From contig NZ_AMRV01000002.1 of the NCBI RefSeq assembly GCF_000342165.1, forward strand, positions 248,001-312,000: 64,000 nucleotides of DNA. Reading direction: 5' to 3'. The translations under genes and the position numbers were made by a program. Source of the stretch: Pacificimonas flava. GTDB lineage: Bacteria; Pseudomonadota; Alphaproteobacteria; Sphingomonadales; Sphingomonadaceae. Numbering within the stretch: the stretch's first letter is position 1; the number at the start of each line of letters is the position of its first letter. The notes under the pieces were generated by a model. It was not told the origin of the DNA, searched no databases, and saw only the letters and a program-made list of their open reading frames with translations. This document shows, piece after piece, positions 9,078-18,846 of the stretch.

Positions 9078-10928
9078 ATGCCTAATTATCGTTCCCGAAC
9101 CACCACCCATGGACGCAATATGGCCGGCGCGCGCGGCCTCTGGCGCGCGACGGGGGTCAAGGATGAGGATTTCGGCAAGCCCATCATCGCGGTTGCCAAC
9201 AGCTTCACCCAGTTCGTGCCCGGCCACGTCCATCTGAAGGACCTCGGCCAACTCGTCTGCGAGGAGATCGCCGCCGCTGGCGGCATCGGCCGGGAATTCA
9301 ACACCATCGCGGTCGATGACGGTATCGCCATGGGCCATGCCGGCATGCTCTATTCGCTGCCCAGCCGCGAACTGATCGCCGACGCCGTCGAATATATGGT
9401 GAACGCGCACTGCGCCGATGCCCTTGTCTGCATTTCGAATTGCGACAAGATCACGCCGGGCATGCTGATGGCCGCGATGCGCCTCAACATTCCCGTCGTG
9501 TTCGTATCGGGCGGCCCCATGGAGGCCGGCAAGGTCGTGCTGGAGGACGGCAAGGTGAAGGCGCTGGACCTCGTCGACGCCATGGTCGCCGCGGCCGACG
9601 ACAGGGTTTCCGACGCCGACGTCCAGACCATAGAGCAGAACGCGTGCCCCACTTGCGGCAGCTGTTCCGGCATGTTCACCGCCAATTCGATGAACTGCCT
9701 GACGGAGGCGCTGGGCCTGTCGCTGCCGGGCAACGGTTCGGTGCTTGCGACGCACAGCGACCGGGAGGCGCTGTTCCGGCGAGCGGGCCAGCTGATCGTG
9801 GGCGCGGCGCGGCAATATTACGAGCATGACGACGAGACCATGCTGCCGCGCAGTATCGCGAACCGCGCGGCGTTCGCCAACGCCATGTCGCTCGACATCG
9901 CGATGGGCGGCTCGACCAACACGGTTCTCCATCTGCTGGCCGCCGCGCGGGAGGGAGAGATCGATTTCGGCATTTCCGACATCGACCGGCTGTCGCGTCA
10001 TGTTCCCTGCCTGTGCAAGGTCGCGCCGGCCCGCGACGATGTCCACATGGAGGATGTGCACCGGGCCGGCGGGGTGATGGGGATTCTCGGCGAACTCGAC
10101 CGCGCCGACCTGATCGACCGCGATGCCGGCTGCATCCATGCCCCCTCCATCGGCGCCGCCATCGACGCATGGGACGTGATGCGCGCCAACGATCCGGCCG
10201 TCTCGAATTTCTACCGCGCGGCGCCGGGCGGCGTCCCCACGCAGACGGCGTTCAGCCAGTCGCGCCGCTGGGACGACCTCGATACCGACCGGCAGGGCGG
10301 CGTCATCCGCAGCCGCGACCACGCCTATTCACAGGATGGCGGTCTCGCTGTCCTGTTCGGCAATCTGGCGCCGGAGGGGTGCATCGTGAAGACGGCCGGC
10401 GTCGATGATTCCATCCTGACCTTCACCGGCACGGCCCGCGTCTACGAAAGTCAGGACGCGGCCGTGGTCGGTATCCTGGGCGGAGAGGTGAAGGCAGGCG
10501 ATGTCGTTGTCATCCGCTATGAGGGGCCGAAGGGCGGCCCCGGCATGCAGGAGATGCTCTACCCCACCTCCTATCTCAAGGCGAAGGGCCTTGGTGCTGC
10601 CTGCGCGCTCCTCACCGACGGGCGGTTTTCGGGCGGCACATCCGGCCTTTCCATCGGCCATGTCTCGCCGGAAGCGGCGGAGGGCGGCCTGATCGGCCTC
10701 GTGGAACATGGCGACAGGATCGACATCGACATCCCCGCCCGCCGCATCGAGCTCGCGGTCCCGCAGGCGGAGCTGGAGCGGCGCCGGCAGGCGCAGGAAG
10801 ATCGTGGTGCCTCCGCCTTCACTCCGCACGGCCGGAAGCGGGAGGTGAGCCGCGCCCTGAAGGCCTACGCGCTCCTCACCTCCAACGCCTCCATGGGCGC
10901 CGTACGGATGCTTCCGGGAGAACGGTAA
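9078..10928 (+). CDS. ilvD: dihydroxy-acid dehydratase
   Basis: Dehydrates 2,3-dihydroxy acids to 2-oxo acids in branched-chain amino acid synthesis. Starting at [17 protein letters not shown] gives 616 residues, the usual length of the E. coli-type enzyme. A 38-codon in-frame extension upstream has no family resemblance and was not used. Iron-sulfur ligands are visible in NCDKITPGM and [15 protein letters not shown]. Further signatures are [11 protein letters not shown] and [10 protein letters not shown]. No convincing Shine-Dalgarno precedes the ATG (upstream bases GTAGTTTCGCATAC), which is unusual for a well-expressed biosynthetic gene. Confidence 0.96.
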   Translation: MPNYRSRTTTHGRNMAGARGLWRATGVKDEDFGKPIIAVANSFTQFVPGHVHLKDLGQLVCEEIAAAGGIGREFNTIAVDDGIAMGHAGMLYSLPSRELIADAVEYMVNAHCADALVCISNCDKITPGMLMAAMRLNIPVVFVSGGPMEAGKVVLEDGKVKALDLVDAMVAAADDRVSDADVQTIEQNACPTCGSCSGMFTANSMNCLTEALGLSLPGNGSVLATHSDREALFRRAGQLIVGAARQYYEHDDETMLPRSIANRAAFANAMSLDIAMGGSTNTVLHLLAAAREGEIDFGISDIDRLSRHVPCLCKVAPARDDVHMEDVHRAGGVMGILGELDRADLIDRDAGCIHAPSIGAAIDAWDVMRANDPAVSNFYRAAPGGVPTQTAFSQSRRWDDLDTDRQGGVIRSRDHAYSQDGGLAVLFGNLAPEGCIVKTAGVDDSILTFTGTARVYESQDAAVVGILGGEVKAGDVVVIRYEGPKGGPGMQEMLYPTSYLKAKGLGAACALLTDGRFSGGTSGLSIGHVSPEAAEGGLIGLVEHGDRIDIDIPARRIELAVPQAELERRRQAQEDRGASAFTPHGRKREVSRALKAYALLTSNASMGAVRMLPGER

Positions 10929-10956
10929 GCCGGCGTAAGCCTGCCCGGTTCGGGGC

Positions 10957-11898
10957 TCAGCCGTCTTGCGACGTGGCGCGCCACCCCTGCGGGATGCCAG
11001 CGCGCGAAACGACGCTGGGCAAATCCTTCCCAATGACGCCGGCGAACCACGCGTTCACGGCGATCGCCTGTTCCAGATCGATACCAGTTTCCACTCCGGA
11101 GGTTTCCAGCAGATAAATCAGGTCCTCCGTCGCGACATTGCCCGTCGCATTGGGCGCGAAGGGACAGCCGCCAAGACCGCCGAGAGATGAATCGAGAACC
11201 GTTACGCCTGCGCCGATCGCGGCCCAGGCATTCGCCGCTGCCATGCCGCGCGTATCGTGGAAGTGTGCGCGCAGCCGTACGTCCGGCCCCACGGCCTCGC
11301 GAACGCGGCCGGCCAGTTCCGCGACCTGTACGGGAACGGCGACGCCAACGGTATCGGCCAGCGCGATCTCGACCGCCCCGGCCTCCGCCATCTCTGCTGC
11401 CAGGCGCACGACCCGCTCCATCGGCACCGCGCCCTCGAAAGGACAGCCGAACGCTGCCGAGATGGTCACCTGCGGGACCAGACCGTTCTCGCGGGCCAGC
11501 CGCAGCATGTCGCGGTTCTCGGCCACGCCTTCCTCGATGGTCTGGCCCTGATTACGCTGACCGAACGTGTCGGAGGCGACGAGGACGCAGCCCGCCTCAT
11601 CGACCCCGCGCTTGTTGCCCTCACGGCTCTCGATCGCGCGCAGGACACCGCGCTTGTTCAGGCACAGGCCGATATAGGAGACGTCACCGCGATCCGGCAG
11701 CGCCGCGATCACCGCCTCCCCGTCCGCCATTTGCGGGACGCGCTTCGGGTTGACAAAGCTCGCCACCTCGAGCCGCCGGGCCCCGGCATCGATCATGCGC
11801 GTGATCAGCCGCACCTTGTCGGCCGTTTCGATAATCTCGGCCTCGTTTTGCAGCCCGTCACGGGCGCCAACTTCGACAATCTGGATCGGTTCGTTCAT
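10957..11898 (-). CDS. hydroxymethylglutaryl-CoA lyase
   Basis: HMGL-like TIM-barrel enzyme of 313 residues that cleaves HMG-CoA to acetyl-CoA and acetoacetate at the end of leucine degradation. Motifs include VGARDGLQNE (substrate and metal site), HFHDTRGMAAANAW (metal-binding histidines) and the flexible active-site loop GGLGGCPFAPNATGN, which carries the conserved Cys. No other leucine/isovalerate catabolic genes lie beside it here. It is convergent with ilvD. Confidence 0.93.
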   Translation of the reverse strand: MNEPIQIVEVGARDGLQNEAEIIETADKVRLITRMIDAGARRLEVASFVNPKRVPQMADGEAVIAALPDRGDVSYIGLCLNKRGVLRAIESREGNKRGVDEAGCVLVASDTFGQRNQGQTIEEGVAENRDMLRLARENGLVPQVTISAAFGCPFEGAVPMERVVRLAAEMAEAGAVEIALADTVGVAVPVQVAELAGRVREAVGPDVRLRAHFHDTRGMAAANAWAAIGAGVTVLDSSLGGLGGCPFAPNATGNVATEDLIYLLETSGVETGIDLEQAIAVNAWFAGVIGKDLPSVVSRAGIPQGWRATSQDG

Positions 11899-11954
11899 GC
11901 CGCCAATATAGCGAGCGCGAATGGACTTTCATCCTGTTCCGCGATCCACGGACG

Positions 11955-13193
11955 TCATTGCCGGTCGGGTTTCTTCGTCTCCAACAAGGTCGTCATCATC
12001 GCGATCGCGGATTCCTCGCCAAGCCTTCGAATGAGCGGCCGCGGCGTGCGGTCGCCCAGTTCGAAGGTCACGGTCGGGACCTGATACGCCTCATAGACAT
12101 AGGTCTTCGAGACGGCACTGTCCGGATTATGGCCCGGATCCCGGTTCACCGCATAGTCCGGCATGCGCGCCTGCAACGCGGCGAGCCAGTCGCGGATAAA
12201 GAAGTCGGGCTGCGTCAGCGTCTCGTCGGGCAACGTGTAGAACACGTCGTTCCATGTCGAATGAAAGTCCATGAACAGACGAATGTCCTTCGCCGGATCG
12301 TCCTCGATCCGCGCCAGAAGATCGCGCATGGCCTGCGTTTCCGGCTGGGTGAACGGCCCCCAGTCGCGGTTCAGGTCGACGCCGCCCTCATTGTGGCGCC
12401 AATTGCCGTTCGCCACGCCGTCCGGATTCACGAGGGGTACGACGACCGTCTCGAAACGCGCACGATAGGCCTTTGCAAGCGGCGTGTCGGCGGTCAGCGT
12501 CTCCACAAACGCCCGCATGGCGAGCGCGCCGGTCACCTCGGGCGGGTGCTGCCGGCCGATGAGGACGACCTGCTCGGACGGTGTGCTGCCGGGCGCCTTC
12601 ACGCTCATGCCGCCAATGATCCGCGCCTCACGCGATTGCCCCACCTGAAACCGCGTCACGGCGGGGCTCGCCGACAAGGTGTTCATCCACGCGCCGTAAT
12701 TGGCGCCGTCCAGGATTTCCTGGCCGGCGACGATCACCGGCTCGGCCCCAAGTTCGACAGTGAACCGCGCCCTGGCGGTCTCGCCCTCCGCGTTCTGCGA
12801 GGTCGCCACCGCGCCCGGGAAGGCCTGCCACGTCGCGCCCCCGTCGCGGCTGATCTTCGGCGCATAACGATGCTCGCACGCATCATAGTTCAGCGTGATC
12901 GAAACCGGGCCCGCACGCCTTGGGCTCAGGCGAAAGGCGTACCACGGACTGCAATTGATCGGGGGGGCGTCCTCCGGCGCGATCGTCAGCTCGAAGGCAG
13001 CCTCGCCCTGCGTCTCACAGCTCTCAAAGGCACCGGTGTCGAAATCCCGGTCGATACTGGCGGCCGTCGTCGCGCAGGTTCCGATCTGCGACGGCGCAGC
13101 GCCTGTCGCCGCCTGCCGCGGCGGGGAGACGCCGGTGCAGGAAGCAAGAAGGCCCGCTGCGGCCAGCATGAAGAGCGGCGTGCCCAGGCGCAT
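11955..13193 (-). CDS. M14-family zinc carboxypeptidase, lipoprotein
   Basis: A 412-residue secreted peptidase with a lipoprotein signal (MRLGTPLFMLAAAGLLASC; the lipobox LASC puts the lipidated Cys at 19). The peptidase half shows M14 zinc motifs GRQHPPE (HxxE) and MDFHST, the substrate motif NPDGVANGNWRHN with LNRDW, and the general-base Glu in VTFELGDRTP. The N-terminal 150 residues form a beta-rich domain typical of M14 proteins acting at the envelope. The ATG overlaps the TonB receptor stop (TGATG), so the two are coupled. This suggests peptide capture followed by C-terminal trimming (inference). Confidence 0.87.
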   Translation of the reverse strand: MRLGTPLFMLAAAGLLASCTGVSPPRQAATGAAPSQIGTCATTAASIDRDFDTGAFESCETQGEAAFELTIAPEDAPPINCSPWYAFRLSPRRAGPVSITLNYDACEHRYAPKISRDGGATWQAFPGAVATSQNAEGETARARFTVELGAEPVIVAGQEILDGANYGAWMNTLSASPAVTRFQVGQSREARIIGGMSVKAPGSTPSEQVVLIGRQHPPEVTGALAMRAFVETLTADTPLAKAYRARFETVVVPLVNPDGVANGNWRHNEGGVDLNRDWGPFTQPETQAMRDLLARIEDDPAKDIRLFMDFHSTWNDVFYTLPDETLTQPDFFIRDWLAALQARMPDYAVNRDPGHNPDSAVSKTYVYEAYQVPTVTFELGDRTPRPLIRRLGEESAIAMMTTLLETKKPDRQ

Positions 13194-16100
13194 CAGAACG
13201 TCTTCCCCAGCGAGACGAGGAACTGGCGCCCGCGTGCGCTGTGCAGCGATCCGTCAAAGCCAAAGCTCTGATCGGCAAGCGGCGGATCCTCGTTGAACAG
13301 ATTGTTGATCCCGAACTTCAGCCGGACGCCGTCGAGCGGGGTCTCGTTGTCGATGGTGTAGCTGATCGAGGTGTTGATGGTCAGCCAGTCGTCGACCGGG
13401 AAGAAGGCGCCCGGATCGGGCCCGTCGGAGTCCTGCGTCACGCTGGTATCGAAGACGGAATCCACATAGCGGGCAAAGAGATTCCAGCGAACCGGGCCCG
13501 ACTTCACGTTGACCGTTCCCGTCAGGCGCCAGCGCGGCCGGCCGTTCAAACGCAGAAGTTCGCCAATGTCGCTGATGACGATCTCGTCAGGCAGCACGCC
13601 GGCATTGACCGCATCGATCAGTTCCTGTCCATCCGCGCTGGGCGTCTGGAAGAAGCTGTTCAACCGCGCTGCATTGAGCGCGATATCGAGCGAACCGATG
13701 CCGACATCGCCGACATCGTAGAACAGCCCGAAATCCCACCCCTTTGCGACGCGGCTGTCGAGATTCTGATAGGGATCGAGCACCTGAATGATCTGGCCGG
13801 CGGGGGCGAGGCCGGTACCCTCGAACAGGGCGACATCGTCCGCCGTCGGATCCTCGCGGATCACGTTCGGATTGGTTTCGCCGTTCAGACGCCGCAGCAG
13901 ATCGAGCGCGATGGCATTGTCGTCGCCGAAAACGCCGACGATGCCCTTCTGCTCGATCCGCCAGTAATCGGCCGTCAGCGTCAGGCCGGGCAGGAACTGC
14001 GGCGTCAGGACGACGCCGAGGTTGATATTCTCCGTATCCTCCGGCTGCAACTCGTCGGTACCCGTACGATTGCTGACCGTGCTGGTCCCCGGACAATCGC
14101 CCAGGTCAATGACGGTGCCGTTCGCCACCAGCGCCTGACAGCGGACATAATCGTCGCGCGTATTGGCGCGGGTCGTGCCGCGGTCGTTCACCTGTACCAG
14201 GTTCGGTGCGCGAAAACCCTGAGAGTAGGCACCGCGCAGCATCAGCCCGTCGAAGACGTCCCAGCTTGCCGCGGCACGCGGGACGAAGGTGCTGCCGACA
14301 TCGGAAAAATGCTCGAAACGACCGGCGAGCTGGACATTGAACGACCGCATCAACGGGATGCCCATATCCTCCGAAACAACGGGGATCAGCGCCTCCGCAA
14401 AGGCCGAGTAGACCTCTCTATTGCCGCTGGTATCGGGCGACGGACTGGAATTCAGAACGTCGCTGCCGAAAAAATCGCCCGTCACGCTGTCGGTGAAGGT
14501 GATGGTGCCATCGAGGCGCGGATCGCGGTCATCGTCGAAGGTTTCGCGGCGAAACTCGACACCCGTGGCAATACCCAGATCGCCGCCCGGCAGGGTCAAA
14601 AGGTCGGCCTTCGACAGCTTGAAGTCGGCGAGCGCCAGCGTCGTCTCGCCCTTGCGGAACACGTCGATGCGGAAATCGTCGATGGTCGCGGCATTGCTGG
14701 GCGTGCAGTCGCCATTGTTCGGATTGTCGAAACAGCCGCCGTTGAAGGGATTGTAGGCGGTGGCATCCGTCCTGTTGATCGCCTCCTGAAACAGGCTGGT
14801 CGAAATCCGGTTTCGCGTCAGGTCGTTGCTGTTCGCCTGAGAATAGAGAAGGCCCATGTCATAGTCGAAACCGGCTGCGTACCCGCGCAGGCCGGCGAGC
14901 AGGCGATACGTGTCCTTCGTGACCGTCGTGACGCGCGGGCCGGCATCGATGACGCGGTAGCGTTCCAGCAGCAGGTCGCTGCCCTCGGCCGGCAGGTCCG
15001 TACCCGCGATCCGGTTCGGATTGGGCGTACCGTCAGCCAGCGTCTCCGGCCCGAACGGATTGTAATAGGCGTTCGCCGAAATGCCGACCGGGACGGCACC
15101 CAGGGGCGCGCTTTGCACATTCCGCCGCGTCGATTCTGTGCGGTAGTAGGACGCCTCGCCATAGAATTCCATGTCCGGCGTGAACTCGTGCGAGAACAGG
15201 CCGTAGATGTTGTAGCGATCCTTTTCCGAGAACAGATCGCGGTCGCCGTCGATATTGTAGCGCAGATCCCGGTCGATGCTGCGCGCATTGTCCGCGCAGA
15301 GGCCGTTGCCAAGATCGATCAGGCACCCCGGTGAGGTTGCCGGTTGGATGTGAAAATTATTGTCGCCGAGCGCCGTGGCATCATCGTCCTGCCCCAGAAA
15401 GGCGAAGGAGCCGAACGGCGAGTTGGTCGAACGCCCGTCGAACTGCGTATCACCCTCGAAATCCGTACCCTCGACGAAACGGCGGCGGTCGCTGTTCGAC
15501 GAATAGTCGCGGATCGACGTCGGCGCGCCGTTTTCGTGGAAATAATTGCCGTAGATGGTGACGTTGGTCCGCCCCTCGTTGAAGTCCATGCCGAAGCCGC
15601 CATTGACGTTCACGCTGTAAAGGCTGGTGCCGTCCGATGCGCGCCATGTGCCGCGCAGGAATCCGCCATCCATATTGCCGTCTAGGATCGTGTTGACGAC
15701 GCCGGCCACGGCATCCGCGCCGTAGACCGCCGAAGCGCCATCGCGCAGCACCTCGATGCGCTCGACCCCGCCGACCGGAATCGTGTTCGTGTCCGGCGAA
15801 ACGACGGGAACGAGGAGTTCGGTCTGGAAGCCTGGATTGAGGACCATGCGCCGGCCGTTGATCAGCAGCAGCGTATTGCCGGTTCCGAGCGCACGCAGGT
15901 TGATCGACGCCACGTCGCCGCGCGCGCTGTTCACGCCGCCCGTCGTGTTCTGATCGTTGAAGGATACGGCGCCCGCCTGCGGAATGCTGCGGAACATTTC
16001 GTCGCCGGAATCCGGGCTGATGGCCTCGATCTGCGCCTCGTCGACGCGCGTCACGGGCAGCACGGCATCGATCTTCGCGCCGCGAATCTGAGAACCGGTG

Positions 16101-16282
16101 ATGACGATCGGATCGGTGACTGTACGGCCGGCTGCGGCCGGTGCTGGGGCTGCGTCCGCAGGAGCCGCTGCCGTATCCGCATTTGCCTGGTCAGCATCCG
16201 CCGGCTGCGCCGCCGCGGCGACCGGCAACAGGATCGGCGCGCCTGCAAGCAGCGCGGCGCGAAGAACCGTCTTCATTGTCAT
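13193..16282 (-). CDS. TonB-dependent outer-membrane receptor
   Basis: A 1029-residue receptor with a signal peptide (about 1-26, ending VAAAAQ). An Ala/Pro-rich spacer precedes a TonB-box-like PIVITGSQI. The plug domain runs about 60-190, with the typical GVERIEVLRDGASAVYGADA. A 22-strand-type barrel ends in FLVSLGKTF with a terminal Phe. The plug and length match the large peptide or oligosaccharide receptors common in sphingomonads. The ligand cannot be read from sequence, but the coupled carboxypeptidase hints at peptides. GGGGGAGAG lies just upstream of two candidate ATGs two codons apart. No sigma/anti-sigma pair is adjacent. Confidence 0.93.
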   Translation of the reverse strand: MTMKTVLRAALLAGAPILLPVAAAAQPADADQANADTAAAPADAAPAPAAAGRTVTDPIVITGSQIRGAKIDAVLPVTRVDEAQIEAISPDSGDEMFRSIPQAGAVSFNDQNTTGGVNSARGDVASINLRALGTGNTLLLINGRRMVLNPGFQTELLVPVVSPDTNTIPVGGVERIEVLRDGASAVYGADAVAGVVNTILDGNMDGGFLRGTWRASDGTSLYSVNVNGGFGMDFNEGRTNVTIYGNYFHENGAPTSIRDYSSNSDRRRFVEGTDFEGDTQFDGRSTNSPFGSFAFLGQDDDATALGDNNFHIQPATSPGCLIDLGNGLCADNARSIDRDLRYNIDGDRDLFSEKDRYNIYGLFSHEFTPDMEFYGEASYYRTESTRRNVQSAPLGAVPVGISANAYYNPFGPETLADGTPNPNRIAGTDLPAEGSDLLLERYRVIDAGPRVTTVTKDTYRLLAGLRGYAAGFDYDMGLLYSQANSNDLTRNRISTSLFQEAINRTDATAYNPFNGGCFDNPNNGDCTPSNAATIDDFRIDVFRKGETTLALADFKLSKADLLTLPGGDLGIATGVEFRRETFDDDRDPRLDGTITFTDSVTGDFFGSDVLNSSPSPDTSGNREVYSAFAEALIPVVSEDMGIPLMRSFNVQLAGRFEHFSDVGSTFVPRAAASWDVFDGLMLRGAYSQGFRAPNLVQVNDRGTTRANTRDDYVRCQALVANGTVIDLGDCPGTSTVSNRTGTDELQPEDTENINLGVVLTPQFLPGLTLTADYWRIEQKGIVGVFGDDNAIALDLLRRLNGETNPNVIREDPTADDVALFEGTGLAPAGQIIQVLDPYQNLDSRVAKGWDFGLFYDVGDVGIGSLDIALNAARLNSFFQTPSADGQELIDAVNAGVLPDEIVISDIGELLRLNGRPRWRLTGTVNVKSGPVRWNLFARYVDSVFDTSVTQDSDGPDPGAFFPVDDWLTINTSISYTIDNETPLDGVRLKFGINNLFNEDPPLADQSFGFDGSLHSARGRQFLVSLGKTF

Positions 16283-16328
16283 GTGTCTCTCCCCCAGTTT
16301 TCCGATGTGTTGTTTTTGAATGGCCGGT

Positions 16329-17285
16329 TCAGCTTCGGGTGCGGTTGTCCAGCCAGTTGCCGAGAAGCCCCGGCCATGCCGCGATCAACTCGCCCGGCTT
16401 GCCGAGGCCGAAGCCATGCCCACCCCGCTCGAAAAGATGCAGTTCCGCCGCCGCGCCAACGCCAGTCAGCGCGTTGAAAAGCATGATGCCGTGCGCGGGC
16501 GGCGCGATGGTGTCGTCCGCGGCCGCCGCGATGAAGGTCGGCGGTGCCTCCTTCGACGCATGCGTATCGAGCGACCAGCGCCGCACGGCTTCAGGGCCTG
16601 GATTCTCGCCGATTAGTTCGCGCCGCGTGCGCGTGGTGTCATAGGGTGCCGCCAGCGTAACGACCGGGAACAGCAGCGCGCTGAAATCGGGCTGCACGGG
16701 CTGACTGTCCGCCGCGTCGCGGGCATCATACTGAACGATGGCGGGCGCCAGTGCCGTCATGCCCGCCAGATGCCCGCCAGCGGAAAAGCCGAGCACGCCG
16801 ACCGCGTCGGGCCGGATTGTGTAGTCCAGCGCGCGGGCGCGGATCAGTCGCATGGCGCGCTGGGCGTCCATGAAGGACGCTGCCGGCGCCCACCCGTCAT
16901 TCGGCAGGCGGTAGATCAGGTCGAAGACGGTGTAGCCACGCGCCTGCAGCCACAGCGCGATGGGCGTGCTTTCCTTCCAAAGCTGGATGCGGAAATAGCC
17001 CCCTCCGCCCATGACGAGGACCGCGCGGCCGTTCGGCACCTTCGGCCTGTAGACCCGCATGCGCGGCTGCGAGATGTTCGAGACCGCGCCGTAGCCCTTG
17101 CCCGGCCCGCCCACCTTCTCAGGCCCGGACACGCTGCCCTCGCCCGGGGGCGGACCTTCCCACAGCGGAATTTCCTCCTCATAGCCCGGCGTGGCGGCGC
17201 TTGCGCGGCCGGCGAGCGTCGGCAGCATTGCCGCGGCGGCGCCCGCGCCCATCAGCGCTCGCCTGCTGAACGGTATCTCGATCAT
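16329..17285 (-). CDS. alpha/beta-hydrolase (acetyl esterase type), exported, possibly Tat-dependent
   Basis: A 318-residue esterase. The chosen start [12 protein letters not shown] overlaps the dctA stop by four bases (ATGA) and gives a twin-arginine-like signal ([14 protein letters not shown]). The oxyanion region reads VMGGGGYF, the nucleophile elbow GFSAGGH, the acid is in AADDTIAPP, and the catalytic His is in RGGHGFGLG. It resembles the polysaccharide-acetyl-esterase/BD-FAE group of small esterases. Being cotranscribed with a C4-dicarboxylate carrier is unusual and suggests release of an acid the carrier takes up. The substrate is not known. Confidence 0.85.
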   Translation of the reverse strand: MIEIPFSRRALMGAGAAAAMLPTLAGRASAATPGYEEEIPLWEGPPPGEGSVSGPEKVGGPGKGYGAVSNISQPRMRVYRPKVPNGRAVLVMGGGGYFRIQLWKESTPIALWLQARGYTVFDLIYRLPNDGWAPAASFMDAQRAMRLIRARALDYTIRPDAVGVLGFSAGGHLAGMTALAPAIVQYDARDAADSQPVQPDFSALLFPVVTLAAPYDTTRTRRELIGENPGPEAVRRWSLDTHASKEAPPTFIAAAADDTIAPPAHGIMLFNALTGVGAAAELHLFERGGHGFGLGKPGELIAAWPGLLGNWLDNRTRS

Positions 17286-18631
17286 GCGTGTCCTCCTTCG
17301 CGTGCCGCCTCTTCCTCGTGCAGGTGCATGTCGGGCTGCGGCAGGGGCGGCAGCGCCTCCCCGCGCATGGCGGCGTCCAGCCGGCCCTTGTCGAGTGCGT
17401 TCTCCCAGCGCGCCACGACGACGGTGGCGACCGAATTGCCGATGAAGTTTGTGAGCGCGCGGCACTCGGACATGAACCGGTCGATGCCCAGGATCAGCGC
17501 CATGCCGGCAACCGGCACCGTCGGTACCACGGACAAGGTGGCCGCCAGAATGACGAATCCGGCGCCGGTGACACCCGCCGCCCCCTTCGACGAAATCATG
17601 GCGACCGACACCAGGAGGATCTGCTCGCCGAGCGAGAGATCGACGCCCGTTGCCTGCGCGATGAACAGCGCCGCCAGCGTCATGTAGATGTTGGTGCCGT
17701 CCAGGTTGAAGGAATAGCCGGTCGGCACGACGAGGCCGACGACGGTCTTCTTGCAGCCGGCAAGCTCCATCTTCTCCATCAGGCTGGGCAGCGCCGCCTC
17801 CGAGGATGAGGTGCCGAGAACGAGAAGCAGTTCCGCCTTCAGATATGCGATGAGGCGAAAGATCGAAAAGCCGGCGAGCCGCGCGACGATACCCAGGACC
17901 ACGAAGACGAAGATCAGCGACGTCACGTAAAAGGTGCCGATCAGCGTGGCGAGGTTCGCCAGCGCGCCGATGCCGAATTCGCCGATCGTAAAGGCGATCG
18001 CGCCGAACGCCCCGATGGGCGCCAGCTTCATGAGCATGTGGACGAGATGGAAAACGACGTCCGAGGCGGCGTTGAAGAAGTCGAGGACCAGCGCGCTTTT
18101 CGGCAGGGTCGCGGCAAGGGAGATGCCGGTCAGGATGGCGACCAGCAGAACCTGCAAAATTTCGCCGTCCGTCAACGCGCTGAGTATTGTCGTCGGAATG
18201 ATGTGCAGCAGAAAACCCGACAGGCTCTGGCTGGCCGCGGTGTCCGTATAACCCTTCACTGCCGACGCATCGAGGGTGGCCGGGTCGATATTGAAGCCGG
18301 CGCCCGGCTGGACGACGTTGCCGACGATCAGGCCGATTATGAGCGCGAGTGTCGAAAAGAACAGGAAGTAGATCATCGCCTTTCCGGCGACGCTCCCAAC
18401 AGCCTTCAGGTCGCGCATGCCGGCGATGCCGGTCACCACCGTCAGGAAGATGACGGGCGCGATGATCATCTTCACCAGCTTGATGAAGCCATCGCCGAGC
18501 GGCTTCAGAGAGGCGCCGAGATCCGGAAAGAAATGGCCGAGCGCCACGCCCGCTGCGATGGCGGCCAGCACCTGAACGTAAAGATGCCTGTAGAAGGGAC
18601 GTTTCGACGCCCCCGCCGCGCTGGCCTGCAT
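17282..18631 (-). CDS. dctA: C4-dicarboxylate:cation symporter DctA
   Basis: Inner-membrane symporter of 449 residues (DAACS/glutamate transporter fold) for succinate, fumarate and malate. Start [20 protein letters not shown] was chosen for a clear GGGGAGG ribosome site eight bases upstream; the longer frame adds 69 residues without family resemblance. Hallmarks are the serine-rich [13 protein letters not shown], the [13 protein letters not shown] motif and [13 protein letters not shown], the substrate and cation sites. It is divergent from the dctB-dctD sensor/regulator, as in rhizobia, with tandem dyads in between. An esterase gene follows with a four-base overlap. Confidence 0.94.
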   Translation of the reverse strand: MQASAAGASKRPFYRHLYVQVLAAIAAGVALGHFFPDLGASLKPLGDGFIKLVKMIIAPVIFLTVVTGIAGMRDLKAVGSVAGKAMIYFLFFSTLALIIGLIVGNVVQPGAGFNIDPATLDASAVKGYTDTAASQSLSGFLLHIIPTTILSALTDGEILQVLLVAILTGISLAATLPKSALVLDFFNAASDVVFHLVHMLMKLAPIGAFGAIAFTIGEFGIGALANLATLIGTFYVTSLIFVFVVLGIVARLAGFSIFRLIAYLKAELLLVLGTSSSEAALPSLMEKMELAGCKKTVVGLVVPTGYSFNLDGTNIYMTLAALFIAQATGVDLSLGEQILLVSVAMISSKGAAGVTGAGFVILAATLSVVPTVPVAGMALILGIDRFMSECRALTNFIGNSVATVVVARWENALDKGRLDAAMRGEALPPLPQPDMHLHEEEAAREGGHA

Positions 18632-18702
18632 GTCACAATCCTCCCCAGATGATTTCCGCCCGCCATGCGCGGTCGCCGGAAACGAGACCTGAAGGGTAGC
18701 GA

Positions 18703-18720
18703 GCGCAAAGCTCCTTGCGC
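18703..18720. promoter_or_regulatory. inverted repeat in dctA leader region
   Basis: GCGCAA (18703-18708) and TTGCGC (18715-18720) are perfect six-base arms separated by six bases, 72 bases upstream of dctA. The half-site differs from the GTGYG dyads further up, so this could bind another regulator or overlap the dctA promoter. No function is shown by sequence alone. Confidence 0.35.
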
Positions 18721-18787
18721 AAAACGCGGCGCCTCTTTCGCCAAGTCCTTGATTCGAAGGAAAGTCACTCGGATGGCGTCGTGTATT

Positions 18788-18836
18788 TGTGTGGAATTCC
18801 GCACAGCCTCTTGGCGGTGAGTGCGAAAAAGCGCAC
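18788..18836. promoter_or_regulatory. tandem GTGYG-N6-CGCAC dyads between dctA and dctB (candidate DctD sites)
   Basis: Two dyads share one architecture. Site 1 (18789-18804) is GTGTG-GAATTC-CGCAC and extends outwards by T/A on each side. Site 2 (18821-18836) is GTGCG-AAAAAG-CGCAC. The centres are 32 bases apart, about three helical turns. They lie about 160-205 bases upstream of the dctA start and end 10 bases before the dctB start. Tandem upstream sites for DctD between dctA and dctB are established in rhizobia. Assigning these two to DctD is inference. Confidence 0.6.
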
Positions 18837-18846
18837 ACAGGGGCTC

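Noticed and set aside
13241-15334. Long open frame of 697 codons on the plus strand.
   Set aside because: Antisense shadow of the TonB receptor; composition is rich in Arg, Gln and Val with no recognisable domain.
18728-18743. Possible sigma-54 promoter for dctA on the minus strand (TGGC and GC at GG-N10-GC spacing).
   Set aside because: Only the GG and GC dinucleotides and TGGC fit; the other consensus positions do not. In a GC-rich genome this occurs often by chance. It cannot be fully excluded, as it lies about 70-80 bases from the tandem dyads.
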